The notes under the pieces were generated by a model. That model made no database searches and was not told where the DNA came from. It worked only from the letters and a program-made list of their open reading frames with translations. 26,407 nt of DNA, taken from NCBI GenBank assembly GCA_002771315.1, contig PCSF01000300.1, positions 3,257 through 29,663 on the forward strand. Reading direction: 5' to 3'. Source of the DNA: Desulfobacterales bacterium CG23_combo_of_CG06-09_8_20_14_all_52_9 (GTDB lineage: Bacteria; Desulfobacterota; Desulfobacteria; Desulfobacterales; UBA2156). Shown here piece after piece: positions 15,147 to 22,699 of this stretch. The position numbers and the translations under genes are program-made. Position 1 is the stretch's first letter, and each line of letters starts with the position of its first letter.

Positions 15147-16799
15147 ATGCGCTCGGACATCTTGAAAAAAAACATCGAAACCCTTCCCCACAGGGCACTG
15201 TTGATGTCTGCCGGTGTGCGCCGGGAAGACTTTGAGGCCGGTAAGCCCTTTATCGGTGTCGCCAACAGCTTCAATAACTTGATCCCCGGGCACATCCACC
15301 TGGACGAGTTGACCCGGGAAGTCTGCCGGGGCATCCGCGATGCCGGCGGCGTCCCCTTTCAATGGGGAGTGCCCGGTGTTTGCGACGGCATTGCCATGTT
15401 TGTGGAGATGCGCTTAAGCCTTCCCAGTCGGGAACACATCGCCGACAACATCGAGATCATGGTCCTTTCCCACTCGCTGGACGGATGGGTCGGCGTGACC
15501 AACTGCGACAAGATCACCCCCGGAATGCTGATGGCCGCGGCCCGCATGGACCTTCCCGCCGTAATTCTCACCGGCGGGCCGATGAAGGCCAATATGATCC
15601 AAGGCCGGAAGTGCCATCCGATTGTCGGCTTCGGCATCGTGGGCCGTGTCAAGGCCGGCAAAATTACCGCGAATGAGGCCGAACAGATGCTTGGCGATAT
15701 GGTCTGCGGGGCCGGCTCCTGCGTCGGGCTTTACACCGCCAACACCATGGCGGTGGTAACCGAGGCCCTGGGAATGTCGTTGACCCGTTGCGCCACCACC
15801 ATCGCTCTGGATCCGAAAAAAAAGCAGCAAGCCTATGAATCCGGCCGGCGCATTGTCGAGCTGGTCAAGGCCGATGTGCGGCCCCGCAGCATCATGACCC
15901 GAGCCGCATTTGAAAATGCGATCCGCGTGGACATGGCCATGGGAGGATCGACCAATACGGTCCTGCATATCCCGGCCATTGCCCGGGAAGCGGGAATCAA
16001 TATAGAAGTCGAGGAGTTTGACCGAATTTCCCGACAGACGCCGAACCTTTGTTCGATCATTCCGGGCGGCCCCTACGAGATGGCCGATGTGGACGCTGCC
16101 GGCGGCATACCGGCTGTCCTGAAGCGCCTGCTTCCTCTTCTCAATGAAAATCCGACCGTCACCGGCAGCTCCATCCGCAAGGTGGCTTCCGAGGCGGTGG
16201 TGGTAGATTCACAGGTGATCCGCTCCACGGATAATCCCTATCACGCCGAAGGCGGGATTGCCGTGCTTAAGGGGAATATCGCTTCCAGCGCCGTGGTCAA
16301 GCAGACCGCAGTCAATCCCGAGATGCTTGTTTTCACAGGCCCGGCAAAGGTCTTTTTTACGGAAGAGGCTCTCCTGAACGCCATCGCGGCCGGACAGATC
16401 GCCGAGGGCGACGTCGTCGTACTTCCCTTTCAAGGCCCGGCCGGCGGACCGGGCATGCCGGAAATGCTTACTCCCACCGATGCCATCAAGGGAGCCGGCT
16501 ATCAACGGGTGGCTCTGATTACGGACGGCCGTTTTTCCGGAGCCACCAGCGGGCTGAGCGTCGGCCACGTGGAGATGGAGGCCTATAACGGCGGACCCAT
16601 CGCCGCAATCCAAAACGGCGATATCATCGACTTCGACGTCCCCCAACGCAAAATGGATGTGAGACTCACTCCGGTTCAGATCAGGGACCGTCTCTTGGCA
16701 GTGAAGGCACCGGAGCGCAAACTGCCCCGCATGCTGGAGACTTTCCGCAAGACCTACACCGGAATCAACTGTTACGGCAAGGAAGCAACACCAAAATAA
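15147..16799 (+). CDS. ilvD: Dihydroxy-acid dehydratase family protein (IlvD/Edd)
   Basis: The 550-residue protein is an iron-sulfur dehydratase of the IlvD/Edd family. It has FIGVANSFNNLIPGHIHLDE near residue 33, GVCDGIAM (Cys79), TNCDKITPGMLMAAARM (Cys120) and GAGSCVGLYTANTM (Cys192). Cys120 and Cys192 correspond to conserved cluster ligands. The later GGPGMPEMLTPTDAIKGAG and TDGRFSGATSGLSVGHV segments line the substrate site. The family dehydrates 2,3-dihydroxy acids: branched-chain precursors for true IlvD, or sugar acids. No other ilv or leu gene is nearby; the gene heads a TRAP-transporter operon with an XRE-cupin regulator, so dehydration of an imported hydroxy acid is a serious alternative. 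The ATG follows GAAGGAGG at a spacing of eight to nine bases. Confidence 0.9.
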   Translation: MRSDILKKNIETLPHRALLMSAGVRREDFEAGKPFIGVANSFNNLIPGHIHLDELTREVCRGIRDAGGVPFQWGVPGVCDGIAMFVEMRLSLPSREHIADNIEIMVLSHSLDGWVGVTNCDKITPGMLMAAARMDLPAVILTGGPMKANMIQGRKCHPIVGFGIVGRVKAGKITANEAEQMLGDMVCGAGSCVGLYTANTMAVVTEALGMSLTRCATTIALDPKKKQQAYESGRRIVELVKADVRPRSIMTRAAFENAIRVDMAMGGSTNTVLHIPAIAREAGINIEVEEFDRISRQTPNLCSIIPGGPYEMADVDAAGGIPAVLKRLLPLLNENPTVTGSSIRKVASEAVVVDSQVIRSTDNPYHAEGGIAVLKGNIASSAVVKQTAVNPEMLVFTGPAKVFFTEEALLNAIAAGQIAEGDVVVLPFQGPAGGPGMPEMLTPTDAIKGAGYQRVALITDGRFSGATSGLSVGHVEMEAYNGGPIAAIQNGDIIDFDVPQRKMDVRLTPVQIRDRLLAVKAPERKLPRMLETFRKTYTGINCYGKEATPK

Positions 16800-16828
16800 C
16801 CCTTTAAGCAAAACAGGAGGTAACACCC

Positions 16829-17803
16829 ATGCGCAATCCGATCATCGCTCTTTTGGCTATCGTCTGCCTGGCAGCCATGACAGGCACGGTTTACGCCCAG
16901 ACCCAGATCAACATTGCCACGGTCACCAACCCGGACTTTGTCCACACCCGGTCCGCGGTCTGGTTCAAGGAGTGCGTAGAAAAAGCCCTTCCCGGTAAAT
17001 ACGTCGTCAACGTTCACCACTCCGCAGCCTTGGGCAGCGAAACCCAGGTGCTCCAGCAGATCCAGTTGGGGACCACCCAGATGTCGGTGTGCACCACGGG
17101 TCCTATCGAAGCCTTTGTGCCGGAGATCAAAGCCCTGGAGATGCCCTTTGTATTTCCTTCATACGAGGCGGCTGATAAGGTCCTGGACGGGGCTGTCGGC
17201 CAGGAACTCGGGAAAAAATTCGAAAAATCCGGGTTTCTCGCCATGGCCTTTCTGGACAACGGGTTTCGTAACGTCACCAACTCCAAGCACCCGGTAAAGA
17301 CGCCCGCAGACCTCAAGACCTTGAAAATCCGCACCATGGAAGCCCCCACACACCTGGCCATCTGGAGAGCCATCGGAGCCAACCCCACACCGATGGCCTG
17401 GCCCATCTTCACTCAGCTTCAACAGGGCGTCATCGACGGCCAGGAAAACCCCATCGCCGTGATTCACGCGGCTAAGCTGATCGAGGCCGGCCAAAAGTAT
17501 CTGACCCTGACCCGCCATGTCTATTCGGCGCTGGTCTTTGTGGCCAACAAGGCCTTCATCGACGGCCTGCCGGCTGCCGAGCGCACAGTCATTTTGGACT
17601 GCTCCAAAAAGGCGGCACTTCAGGGACGCAGCTACATTCGCGACAATGAGGCCAAGCAACTGGCCGAGCTCAAGGCGGCCGGAATGCAGGTGGAAGAAAA
17701 GCCGGACCTTACGGCTTTTCGCAAGGCGACAGCCCCTGTCATCGAGAGCGCCACAGGCGACACTAAAAAACTGGTGGACCAGATTCAGCAGGTCGTGAAA
17801 TAG
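16829..17803 (+). CDS. dctP: TRAP transporter substrate-binding protein, DctP family
   Basis: The 324-residue periplasmic receptor starts with a signal peptide (MRNPIIALLAIVCLAAMTG, likely cleaved after TVYA near residue 23). The mature protein has the DctP pattern. This includes LKTLKIRTMEAPTHLAIWR, with Arg168 as the conserved carboxylate-clamping arginine, GANPTPMAWPIFTQLQQGV, and then IDGQENPIA. DctP proteins capture carboxylic or sugar acids for the DctQM permease encoded after it. The ATG follows AGGAGG at a good spacing. It lies 29 bases after ilvD and before dctQM, from which it is separated by a strong hairpin. The ligand is likely to be a carboxylate, possibly the substrate or a product of the co-encoded dehydratase. 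Confidence 0.95.
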   Translation: MRNPIIALLAIVCLAAMTGTVYAQTQINIATVTNPDFVHTRSAVWFKECVEKALPGKYVVNVHHSAALGSETQVLQQIQLGTTQMSVCTTGPIEAFVPEIKALEMPFVFPSYEAADKVLDGAVGQELGKKFEKSGFLAMAFLDNGFRNVTNSKHPVKTPADLKTLKIRTMEAPTHLAIWRAIGANPTPMAWPIFTQLQQGVIDGQENPIAVIHAAKLIEAGQKYLTLTRHVYSALVFVANKAFIDGLPAAERTVILDCSKKAALQGRSYIRDNEAKQLAELKAAGMQVEEKPDLTAFRKATAPVIESATGDTKKLVDQIQQVVK

Positions 17804-17839
17804 GAGCACGCCATTCAGACCTAAAAAATGATACCCATC

Positions 17840-17876
17840 AATCCGAAGCACGAAAGGACCTTTCGTGCTTCGGATT
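17840..17876 (+). terminator. Intercistronic perfect hairpin between dctP and dctQ
   Basis: AATCCGAAGCACGAAAGG (17840-17857) and CCTTTCGTGCTTCGGATT (17859-17876) are perfectly complementary 18-base arms around a single central A. No U run follows, so it is not a standard intrinsic terminator. Located 36 bases after the receptor stop, it is well placed to block 3' decay of the dctP message or attenuate read-through, keeping receptor in excess of permease. The role is inferred by analogy with other binding-protein operons. Confidence 0.75.
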
Positions 17877-17918
17877 TGATCGCAGAATCAACCCAGCAAG
17901 GTCTTGAGGAAAAGCGGA

Positions 17919-18389
17919 ATGATACAGAGGGTGAGCCAGGCGATCAATTCCCTGGTGGAAAAAGCGCTGTTTATCATCGGCACGGCGATCTGCATCATTT
18001 TATTCGCCCAGGTCGTCTTCCGCTATGCCGGGGCCTCTTTGGGCTGGTCCGAGGAGGTGAGCCGCCATCTGCTCGTAGCCATCACCTTCCTCGGCGGAAC
18101 AGTCGCCTACAAGCGGGTCAGCTTCATCGGATTGCAGGGTTTCGGCTATCGCCTGGGGCCGCTTGTCCAGCAGATCATCGTAGTGGCCCTGCAGGTGTTG
18201 ACGCTGGTTGTTTTTTCCTTGATTGCCTGGTTCGGTGCCGTTTACACGATCAAGGCCGGAGAGCATACTTCATCTTCGCTGCAGATTCCCATGTCGATCC
18301 CTTTTGCCTCAATCCCCATTGCCGCGGTTATTTTTGTGATTCATGTGCTGGCCGATATGGCTCGATCTCTCAGGCGTCAGATGCCATGA
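17919..18389 (+). CDS. dctQ: TRAP transporter small permease, DctQ family
   Basis: The protein of 156 residues has four predicted transmembrane segments: ALFIIGTAICIILFAQVVFRY, then LVAITFLGGTVAYK, then IIVVALQVLTLVVFSLIAW, then IPIAAVIFVIHVLA. It carries the DctQ family signature GWSEEVSRHLLV after the first segment. The ATG at 17919 has GAGGA eight bases upstream; an in-frame TTG 15 bases earlier is rejected. It bridges receptor and large subunit in the tripartite importer. The last codons overlap the dctM start in ATGA, so translation of the two permease subunits is coupled. Confidence 0.92.
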   Translation: MIQRVSQAINSLVEKALFIIGTAICIILFAQVVFRYAGASLGWSEEVSRHLLVAITFLGGTVAYKRVSFIGLQGFGYRLGPLVQQIIVVALQVLTLVVFSLIAWFGAVYTIKAGEHTSSSLQIPMSIPFASIPIAAVIFVIHVLADMARSLRRQMP

Positions 18390-19690
18390 TTGTGGGCATT
18401 CTTTTCGCCTGTCTATTTCTTCTCATCGCCCTGGGGATGCCCATCGCCCTGTCCATCGGGTTGCCGGCCATCGGCCTGATGCTCACCCCCGGTGTTTTTC
18501 CCGCAGGAGTACAGCTCTCGGCTTTGGGCCAGACGATCATTCAATTGCTCTTTGCCGGGGTGGATTCTTTTGACCTGCTCGCCATTCCCCTGTTTATGCT
18601 CGCCGGCGCAATCATGGAAACCGGGGGGATATCGCGCCAGCTCATCGATTTTTCCGACAGCCTCGTGGGCTGGGTGCCGGGAGGACTCGCCTGCGCCGTC
18701 ATTGTGGCCTCCATGTTTTTTGCCGGCATTTCAGGGTCCGCTGCCGCCGACACGGCAGCCCTGGGGGCCATCGCCATCCCGGCCATGATCCGAGAAGGAT
18801 ATCCGCCGGCCTTTTCCGCAGCCCTGGTGGCTGCCGGGGGTTCCATCGGTGTAATCATCCCGCCGTCCATCCCCATGGTGATCTTCGGGTTCTTGACCAA
18901 TGTATCCATCGCCCGGCTCTTTGTCGGGGGGATGCTGGTGGGGCTGCTTTTCGGGTTAAGCTTCATGGCCGTGGCGATCTGGACATCCTGGCGCTATGGA
19001 TACGGCACGCGCCACCCCTTTTCCCTCAGCCAGATCGGGATCGCCACAAAGGAGGCGATCTGGGCCCTGGGAGCTCCCGTGATCGTTTTGGGCGGAATTC
19101 TCACCGGATGGGTCACCGTCACCGAAGCCGCAGCCCTGGCCGTTTTTTATGCGCTGATTGTGGCCATGGCCATCAATAAAAAGCTTACATGGAACGATAT
19201 GCCGGCCCTGATCATCCGCTCCCAGATCGTGGCAGCCACGATCTTGTTCATCATCGCCATGGCCAAGGTCTTCACATGGCTGGTGGCGATGCAGCAGACC
19301 ACTCAGTTGGTGCAAAACGCCATCAGCACCCTGTCCCTGCCACCCTGGGGATTGCTGCTGCTCGTCATGACGGGCCTATTGGTCATGGGTTGCGTCATGG
19401 AGACCACCGCGGCCCTGATCCTGCTTGTGCCGGTGCTGGCCGTACTATCACCCCAGATGGGGGTGGATCCGGTCCAGTTCGGGGTGTTGATGGTGGTCAA
19501 CCTGGCCGTGGGCATGCTCACCCCGCCGGTAGGTATCTGTCTTTTCGTGAGCTGCGGCATTTCCGGGCTGCCCCTGGGCCAGGTGAGCCGGGCCGCGATG
19601 CCCCTGGTGGCCGTGGCCATGGGTGCGCTGCTGATCTCCTGTTTCTGGCCGCCGCTAACCCTTTGGCTGCCCTCCATCATTTACCGGTGA
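18386..19690 (+). CDS. dctM: TRAP transporter large permease, DctM family
   Basis: The 434-residue polytopic membrane protein starts MIVGILFACLFLLIALGMP and has about twelve hydrophobic helices. Conserved DctM segments include FAGVDSFDLLAIPLFMLAG, the FAGISGSAAADTAALG loop, GGSIGVIIPPSIPMVIFG and NLAVGMLTPPVGICLF. It forms the ion-coupled transport channel of the DctPQM system. The same frame is open for another 186 codons upstream, but that part is the shadow of dctQ and an intergenic hairpin, so the ATG at 18386 (overlapping the dctQ stop) is used and gives the normal family length. It ends the ilvD-dctPQM operon unless the radical SAM gene 94 bases later is co-transcribed. Confidence 0.95.
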   Translation: MIVGILFACLFLLIALGMPIALSIGLPAIGLMLTPGVFPAGVQLSALGQTIIQLLFAGVDSFDLLAIPLFMLAGAIMETGGISRQLIDFSDSLVGWVPGGLACAVIVASMFFAGISGSAAADTAALGAIAIPAMIREGYPPAFSAALVAAGGSIGVIIPPSIPMVIFGFLTNVSIARLFVGGMLVGLLFGLSFMAVAIWTSWRYGYGTRHPFSLSQIGIATKEAIWALGAPVIVLGGILTGWVTVTEAAALAVFYALIVAMAINKKLTWNDMPALIIRSQIVAATILFIIAMAKVFTWLVAMQQTTQLVQNAISTLSLPPWGLLLLVMTGLLVMGCVMETTAALILLVPVLAVLSPQMGVDPVQFGVLMVVNLAVGMLTPPVGICLFVSCGISGLPLGQVSRAAMPLVAVAMGALLISCFWPPLTLWLPSIIYR

Positions 19691-19784
19691 ATCGGGCTGA
19701 AACCGCCTGTTCTTGTAATCTCTTTTGAGATACGGTATGGATCCGTCCTGAAAATGCAGCAACTTTCAACGCCTTGCCGCTACT

Positions 19785-21491
19785 ATGAAAACGCTTCTCA
19801 TCTATCCGTATTTCCTCGATCAGCGGCTTGACGAGGAGGATATCGAGGCCATCCCCCAGGGTCTGCTTTACGTGGCCGCCCTCCTTAAATCGGAGGGTGT
19901 CGAGGTCTCGGTGGCGGATCTGCATGCCTTCCGCGATCGATCCGATGCGATCCGCGAGATGATCGCCGTGGCTAAGCCGGATGTCATCGGCTTCTCGGTT
20001 CTCCATGCCAATCGCTGGGGGGCGATCGATATATCCAAGATGGCCAAAGCCCTTAGCCCGGAAATTTCCATCGTTTTCGGCGGTGTGGGCGCCACCTTTC
20101 TCTGGGAACATCTTCTCCGTCATTTTCCTGAAATCGATTACGTGATCCTCGGTGAGGGAGAGTACACTTTTCTCGAACTGCTCCGTGCACTGGACGCCGG
20201 GGACAGGGGAGCCATCGCCCAAATACCGGGCCTTGCTTTCCGCAATGGCGGCCGGCCGGTCAGGACAGGGCCCCGGGAACCGATCCGCGATCTGGACGCG
20301 CTGCCTCACCCGGCCCGAAGCTTTACTTTCCGGCATCTTCTCATTTCCCGGGGCTGCCCGGGGCGGTGCACTTTTTGCGGATCTCCCCGGTTTTGGCCCG
20401 GGCCGATCCGCTTCCACTCGGCCCGCTACTTCCTGGAAGAACTGGAAATGCTTTCCGGACGGGGGATTAGCCACTTTTTCATCTCGGACGATACATTTAC
20501 CCTGGACCCCGCCAGAGTGATTGAGATATGTCGGGGTATCATCGACCGGCGACTTGCCATCACGTGGCAGGCCATCTCCCGAGTGGATCGGGTGGACGGG
20601 GATTTGCTTTGCTGGATGCGGAAGGCCGGTTGCATCCAGATCAGCTACGGGGTGGAAAGCGGTTCGACGGCTATTCGCAAGCGTCTGGGAAAACCCCTGA
20701 AGCGGGAACAGATCCGTCGGGCTTTCGCCCTCACCACCCGGTTCGGGATCCTTCCCCGGGCCTATTTCATCTACGGCTGTCCCGGAGAGACCCCGGATAC
20801 CATTCAAGCCACCGTGGACCTGATGGAGGAAATCAAGCCGTTGGCCGCTATTTTCTATATCCTGACCCTTTTCCCGGGAACGGCTCTTGCCGAGGAGTTT
20901 CTCAGAAAAACCGGACGATCGGACGAGATCTGGCTACAGCGGATTGAGGATATCCTTTACTGCGAAACGGATCCGCGGCTTCCTCGGGATCTTGTCCTGG
21001 AATTCGGCCGGACCCTTCGGAACCGATTCCACGAGATGCTGCCTGCGGCGGTGGATTCCATTGAACTTGAGGATCGTAAGGATCTCTATCCGCTGCACGC
21101 GGATTTTCTCTCCCGCCTGGGGATGACCTTTCACCAGGGAGACTATTCTAGGGTTAAGACCATCCCCGATAAAGCTTCCGTAGCTCGTCGCCTTTACCGG
21201 CGGGCCCTCGACATCTACCCGGACCCAAGGGCCACCCTGGGGTTGGCCATGCTGGAGCAGCAGTCGGGCGAGACGGACGTCGCCGAAAGGCGTCTCGAGG
21301 AAGGGGTGCGGCACTTCCCGGGAAACGTGCCCTTGGCGCTCTGCCTGGGGATCCATTTCATGAACCAGAAGCGGTTTGAAAAGGCGATGGAGATATTGGG
21401 GCGCTTTCCGGAAAACGCCCAGATCCGTCCCTATCTGGCCGAGTGCCGCCGCGTGATGTCCCGGGAGAGCCGGGGAAAAATATCGGAGTAA
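19785..21491 (+). CDS. B12-binding-domain-type radical SAM protein with C-terminal TPR repeats
   Basis: The 568-residue protein has an N-terminal cobalamin-binding-like fold (about 1-135; KTLLIYPYFLDQRLDEEDIE, then FGGVGATFLWEHLL). A radical SAM core follows with CPGRCTFC (Cys191, Cys195, Cys198), the [4Fe-4S] cluster site. Later come VESGSTAIRKRLGKPL and YGCPGETPDTIQATVDLM, typical of the B12-binding/Elp3-like radical SAM group. The last 150 residues contain TPR-like helices (RRLYRRALDIYPDPRATLGLAM). The canonical DxHxxG corrinoid ligand is not evident, so true B12 binding is uncertain. Such proteins do methylation, ring or C-C bond chemistry, often in lipid, cofactor or natural-product pathways. 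No dedicated biosynthetic neighbours are seen, so the substrate is unknown. The ATG lies 94 bases after dctM. Confidence 0.88.
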   Translation: MKTLLIYPYFLDQRLDEEDIEAIPQGLLYVAALLKSEGVEVSVADLHAFRDRSDAIREMIAVAKPDVIGFSVLHANRWGAIDISKMAKALSPEISIVFGGVGATFLWEHLLRHFPEIDYVILGEGEYTFLELLRALDAGDRGAIAQIPGLAFRNGGRPVRTGPREPIRDLDALPHPARSFTFRHLLISRGCPGRCTFCGSPRFWPGPIRFHSARYFLEELEMLSGRGISHFFISDDTFTLDPARVIEICRGIIDRRLAITWQAISRVDRVDGDLLCWMRKAGCIQISYGVESGSTAIRKRLGKPLKREQIRRAFALTTRFGILPRAYFIYGCPGETPDTIQATVDLMEEIKPLAAIFYILTLFPGTALAEEFLRKTGRSDEIWLQRIEDILYCETDPRLPRDLVLEFGRTLRNRFHEMLPAAVDSIELEDRKDLYPLHADFLSRLGMTFHQGDYSRVKTIPDKASVARRLYRRALDIYPDPRATLGLAMLEQQSGETDVAERRLEEGVRHFPGNVPLALCLGIHFMNQKRFEKAMEILGRFPENAQIRPYLAECRRVMSRESRGKISE

Positions 21492-21611
21492 AAAGGCCCC
21501 CTATCTCGGATCCGGATGCTGAAAAAGGATCCAAGAAAGTGCGGGCGGTTCTGCGGGAAAAGCATCGCGAGGACGATGAATGCCCAACAAAAAAATATCT
21601 TGCATGCATCT

Positions 21612-21637
21612 TTTTTGTACGTTATATTGTACAAAAA
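21612..21637. promoter_or_regulatory. Palindromic operator/promoter of toxin-antitoxin pair
   Basis: TTTTTGTAC (21612-21620) and GTACAAAAA (21629-21637) are perfect 9-bp inverted repeats with an eight-base AT-rich spacer (GTTATATT) that could hold a -10. The antitoxin ATG is 24 bases downstream. Type II antitoxins typically bind such palindromes to repress their own operon. An 8-bp palindrome TGCATGCA lies just upstream at 21601-21608. Confidence 0.65.
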
Positions 21638-21660
21638 TAATAGCTGAAATGAGGTGCTAG

Positions 21661-21942
21661 ATGCAAAGACTAAAAATTAGCCAGGATATCAAACCGTTGT
21701 CTGAGATAAGAACCGGCATCGCAAATTTTATCAAGCAAGTCCATGATACAAAAAGGCCTTTGATAATTACTCAACATGGAAAAGGCGTTGCTGTTCTTAT
21801 AGACGCACATGAATTTGAAACGATGCAAGAGAAAATTGAACTTTTAACGGATGTTCAGATTTCCTTAAGCCAGATCGAAAATGGACAAGGAATAGATCAT
21901 AAGGATGCAATGGACATAGTTATAAAGCGAGTCCAAAAATGA
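21661..21942 (+). CDS. Type II antitoxin, Phd/YefM family
   Basis: The 93-residue protein starts with MQRLKISQDIKPLSEIRTG and has the Phd/YefM fold: N-terminal DNA-binding part, then KRPLIITQHGKGVAVLID, a beta hairpin typical of the family, and a helical, acidic C-terminus (about residues 58-93) that would wrap the toxin. GAGGT lies before the ATG. The gene ends by overlapping the toxin start (ATGA). It should neutralise the toxin and repress the operon through the palindrome at 21612-21637. Base composition is distinctly more AT-rich than the preceding genes, which suggests acquisition by transfer. Confidence 0.9.
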   Translation: MQRLKISQDIKPLSEIRTGIANFIKQVHDTKRPLIITQHGKGVAVLIDAHEFETMQEKIELLTDVQISLSQIENGQGIDHKDAMDIVIKRVQK

Positions 21943-22235
21943 ACATCGTCTGGTCGCCGCTGGCTGTAGATAGGGCTTCAGAAATCGCAGGCTATATTGC
22001 CCAAGACAAACCATCGGCAGCAGTAAAATGGATTCAAACAATATTTTCAAAAGTTGAGCAACTAAAATCTTCCCCGGAAATCGGCAGAATTGTACCCGAA
22101 ATTAGAAACAATCAATTTAGGGAGCTTATTTACGGTAATTACCGTATAATTTATCGTATTGAAGCGGAACAAATAGCTATCCTTACGATCCGCCATGGCA
22201 AGCAAATATTACCAATAAAAGAAATTATGGCATAA
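21939..22235 (+). CDS. Type II toxin, RelE/ParE family
   Basis: The 98-residue protein starts MNIVWSPLAVDRASEIAGYI and has the RelE/ParE fold. The segment VEQLKSSPEIGRIVPE is followed by FRELIYGNYRIIYRIE, the signature of ParE-type toxins, then ILTIRHGKQILPI at the C-terminus. ParE members poison gyrase, while RelE members cleave mRNA on the ribosome; ParE-like sequence makes gyrase the more likely target but this is not certain. The start overlaps the antitoxin stop by four bases. The pairing of Phd-type antitoxin with ParE-type toxin is common. AT-rich composition matches the antitoxin. Confidence 0.9.
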   Translation: MNIVWSPLAVDRASEIAGYIAQDKPSAAVKWIQTIFSKVEQLKSSPEIGRIVPEIRNNQFRELIYGNYRIIYRIEAEQIAILTIRHGKQILPIKEIMA

Positions 22236-22525
22236 TCGGGTAGCCGGGGGTTTTTCTCCCCCAGCCCCCAATCCCCCCATCATGCGGGTCTATACCCTAT
22301 CTCCCGAATCCGGGGCTTCGTTATGTTGCGCCTGCCTGTGCGTTTGCACGCAGACAGGTGCCGACTTGCCCGGAGACTGGGCCTTGTATGTCGGCTCATA
22401 GCTTTGCTCCAGGTTGGACGCTCCTTGGGCTTGCCCTCGCCTCCGGCGAGCCTTCCGCTTCGCTCCGCATTCAGACGGTCTCTCACGATTCCGCCCTTGC
22501 CTTCCGCTCGTATTTGTGTCAGTGT
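22236..22525. other. G+C-rich block of unknown nature after the toxin gene
   Basis: About 290 bases without a supported gene. The first 60 bases are C/G-run-rich, including a hairpin 22243-22250 / 22258-22265. On the minus strand that hairpin reads GCTGGGGG...CCCCCGGC, with one G-U wobble. Another imperfect inverted repeat surrounds CCTGCCTGTGCGT and its complement near 22330-22365. A short basic open frame of 68 codons exists on the minus strand but lacks a ribosome-binding site and family match. It looks like mobile or repetitive DNA inserted between the TA module and the palindromic element at 22526. Confidence 0.35.
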
Positions 22526-22662
22526 TTGATGGCGTCGTAAAAAGTTGTCACCCCGTTGAAAAACGGGGTCCAGAGGTTTTATAATTACTTGAAAACACTG
22601 GATTCCGGCTTTCTCAGGAATGACGGAAAGAGAGCATTTTCGACTTTTTACGAGTTCATCAA
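22526..22662. repeat. Palindromic element A (MITE-like, 137 bp)
   Basis: Terminal inverted repeats TTGATGGCGTCGTAAAAAGT (22526-22545) and its partner ACTTTTTACGAGTTCATCAA (22643-22662) match at 17 of 20 positions. Inside is a perfect 8-bp stem with a GAAA loop (ACCCCGTT/AACGGGGT, 22550-22569) and a second repeat ATTCC/GGAAT in the GATTCCGGCTTTCTCAGGAAT segment. No coding capacity. Ends match those of elements B and C further on, so this is a dispersed family. The DUF3795 gene begins 37 bases after it. Confidence 0.75.
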
Positions 22663-22699
22663 AAGATAAGAAGATGATAAATCAGGATGGATTGGAATC

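Noticed and set aside
15414..15968. Minus-strand open frame of 184 codons opposite ilvD
   Set aside because: Shadow of ilvD: it is antisense, histidine/glycine-rich in composition and has no ribosome-binding site.
17828..18385. In-frame 5' extension of dctM of 186 codons
   Set aside because: The translated extension is arginine/histidine/proline-rich nonsense overlapping dctQ and the hairpin; dctM homologues start at the ATG overlapping the dctQ stop.
19705..19735. Terminator after dctM
   Set aside because: ATCTC/GAGAT is a five-base stem with a TTTT loop and no following T run, so read-through into the radical SAM gene cannot be excluded.
22236..22320. Group II intron 3' end on the minus strand
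   Set aside because: A G-rich hairpin followed by CTACCCGAT resembles an intron terminus, but no domain V or reverse transcriptase is present, so the call cannot be supported.
22280..22486. Minus-strand 68-codon basic open frame in the G+C-rich block
   Set aside because: No ribosome-binding site or recognisable domain; arginine-rich composition is expected from random G+C-rich DNA. Kept only as part of the unexplained block.
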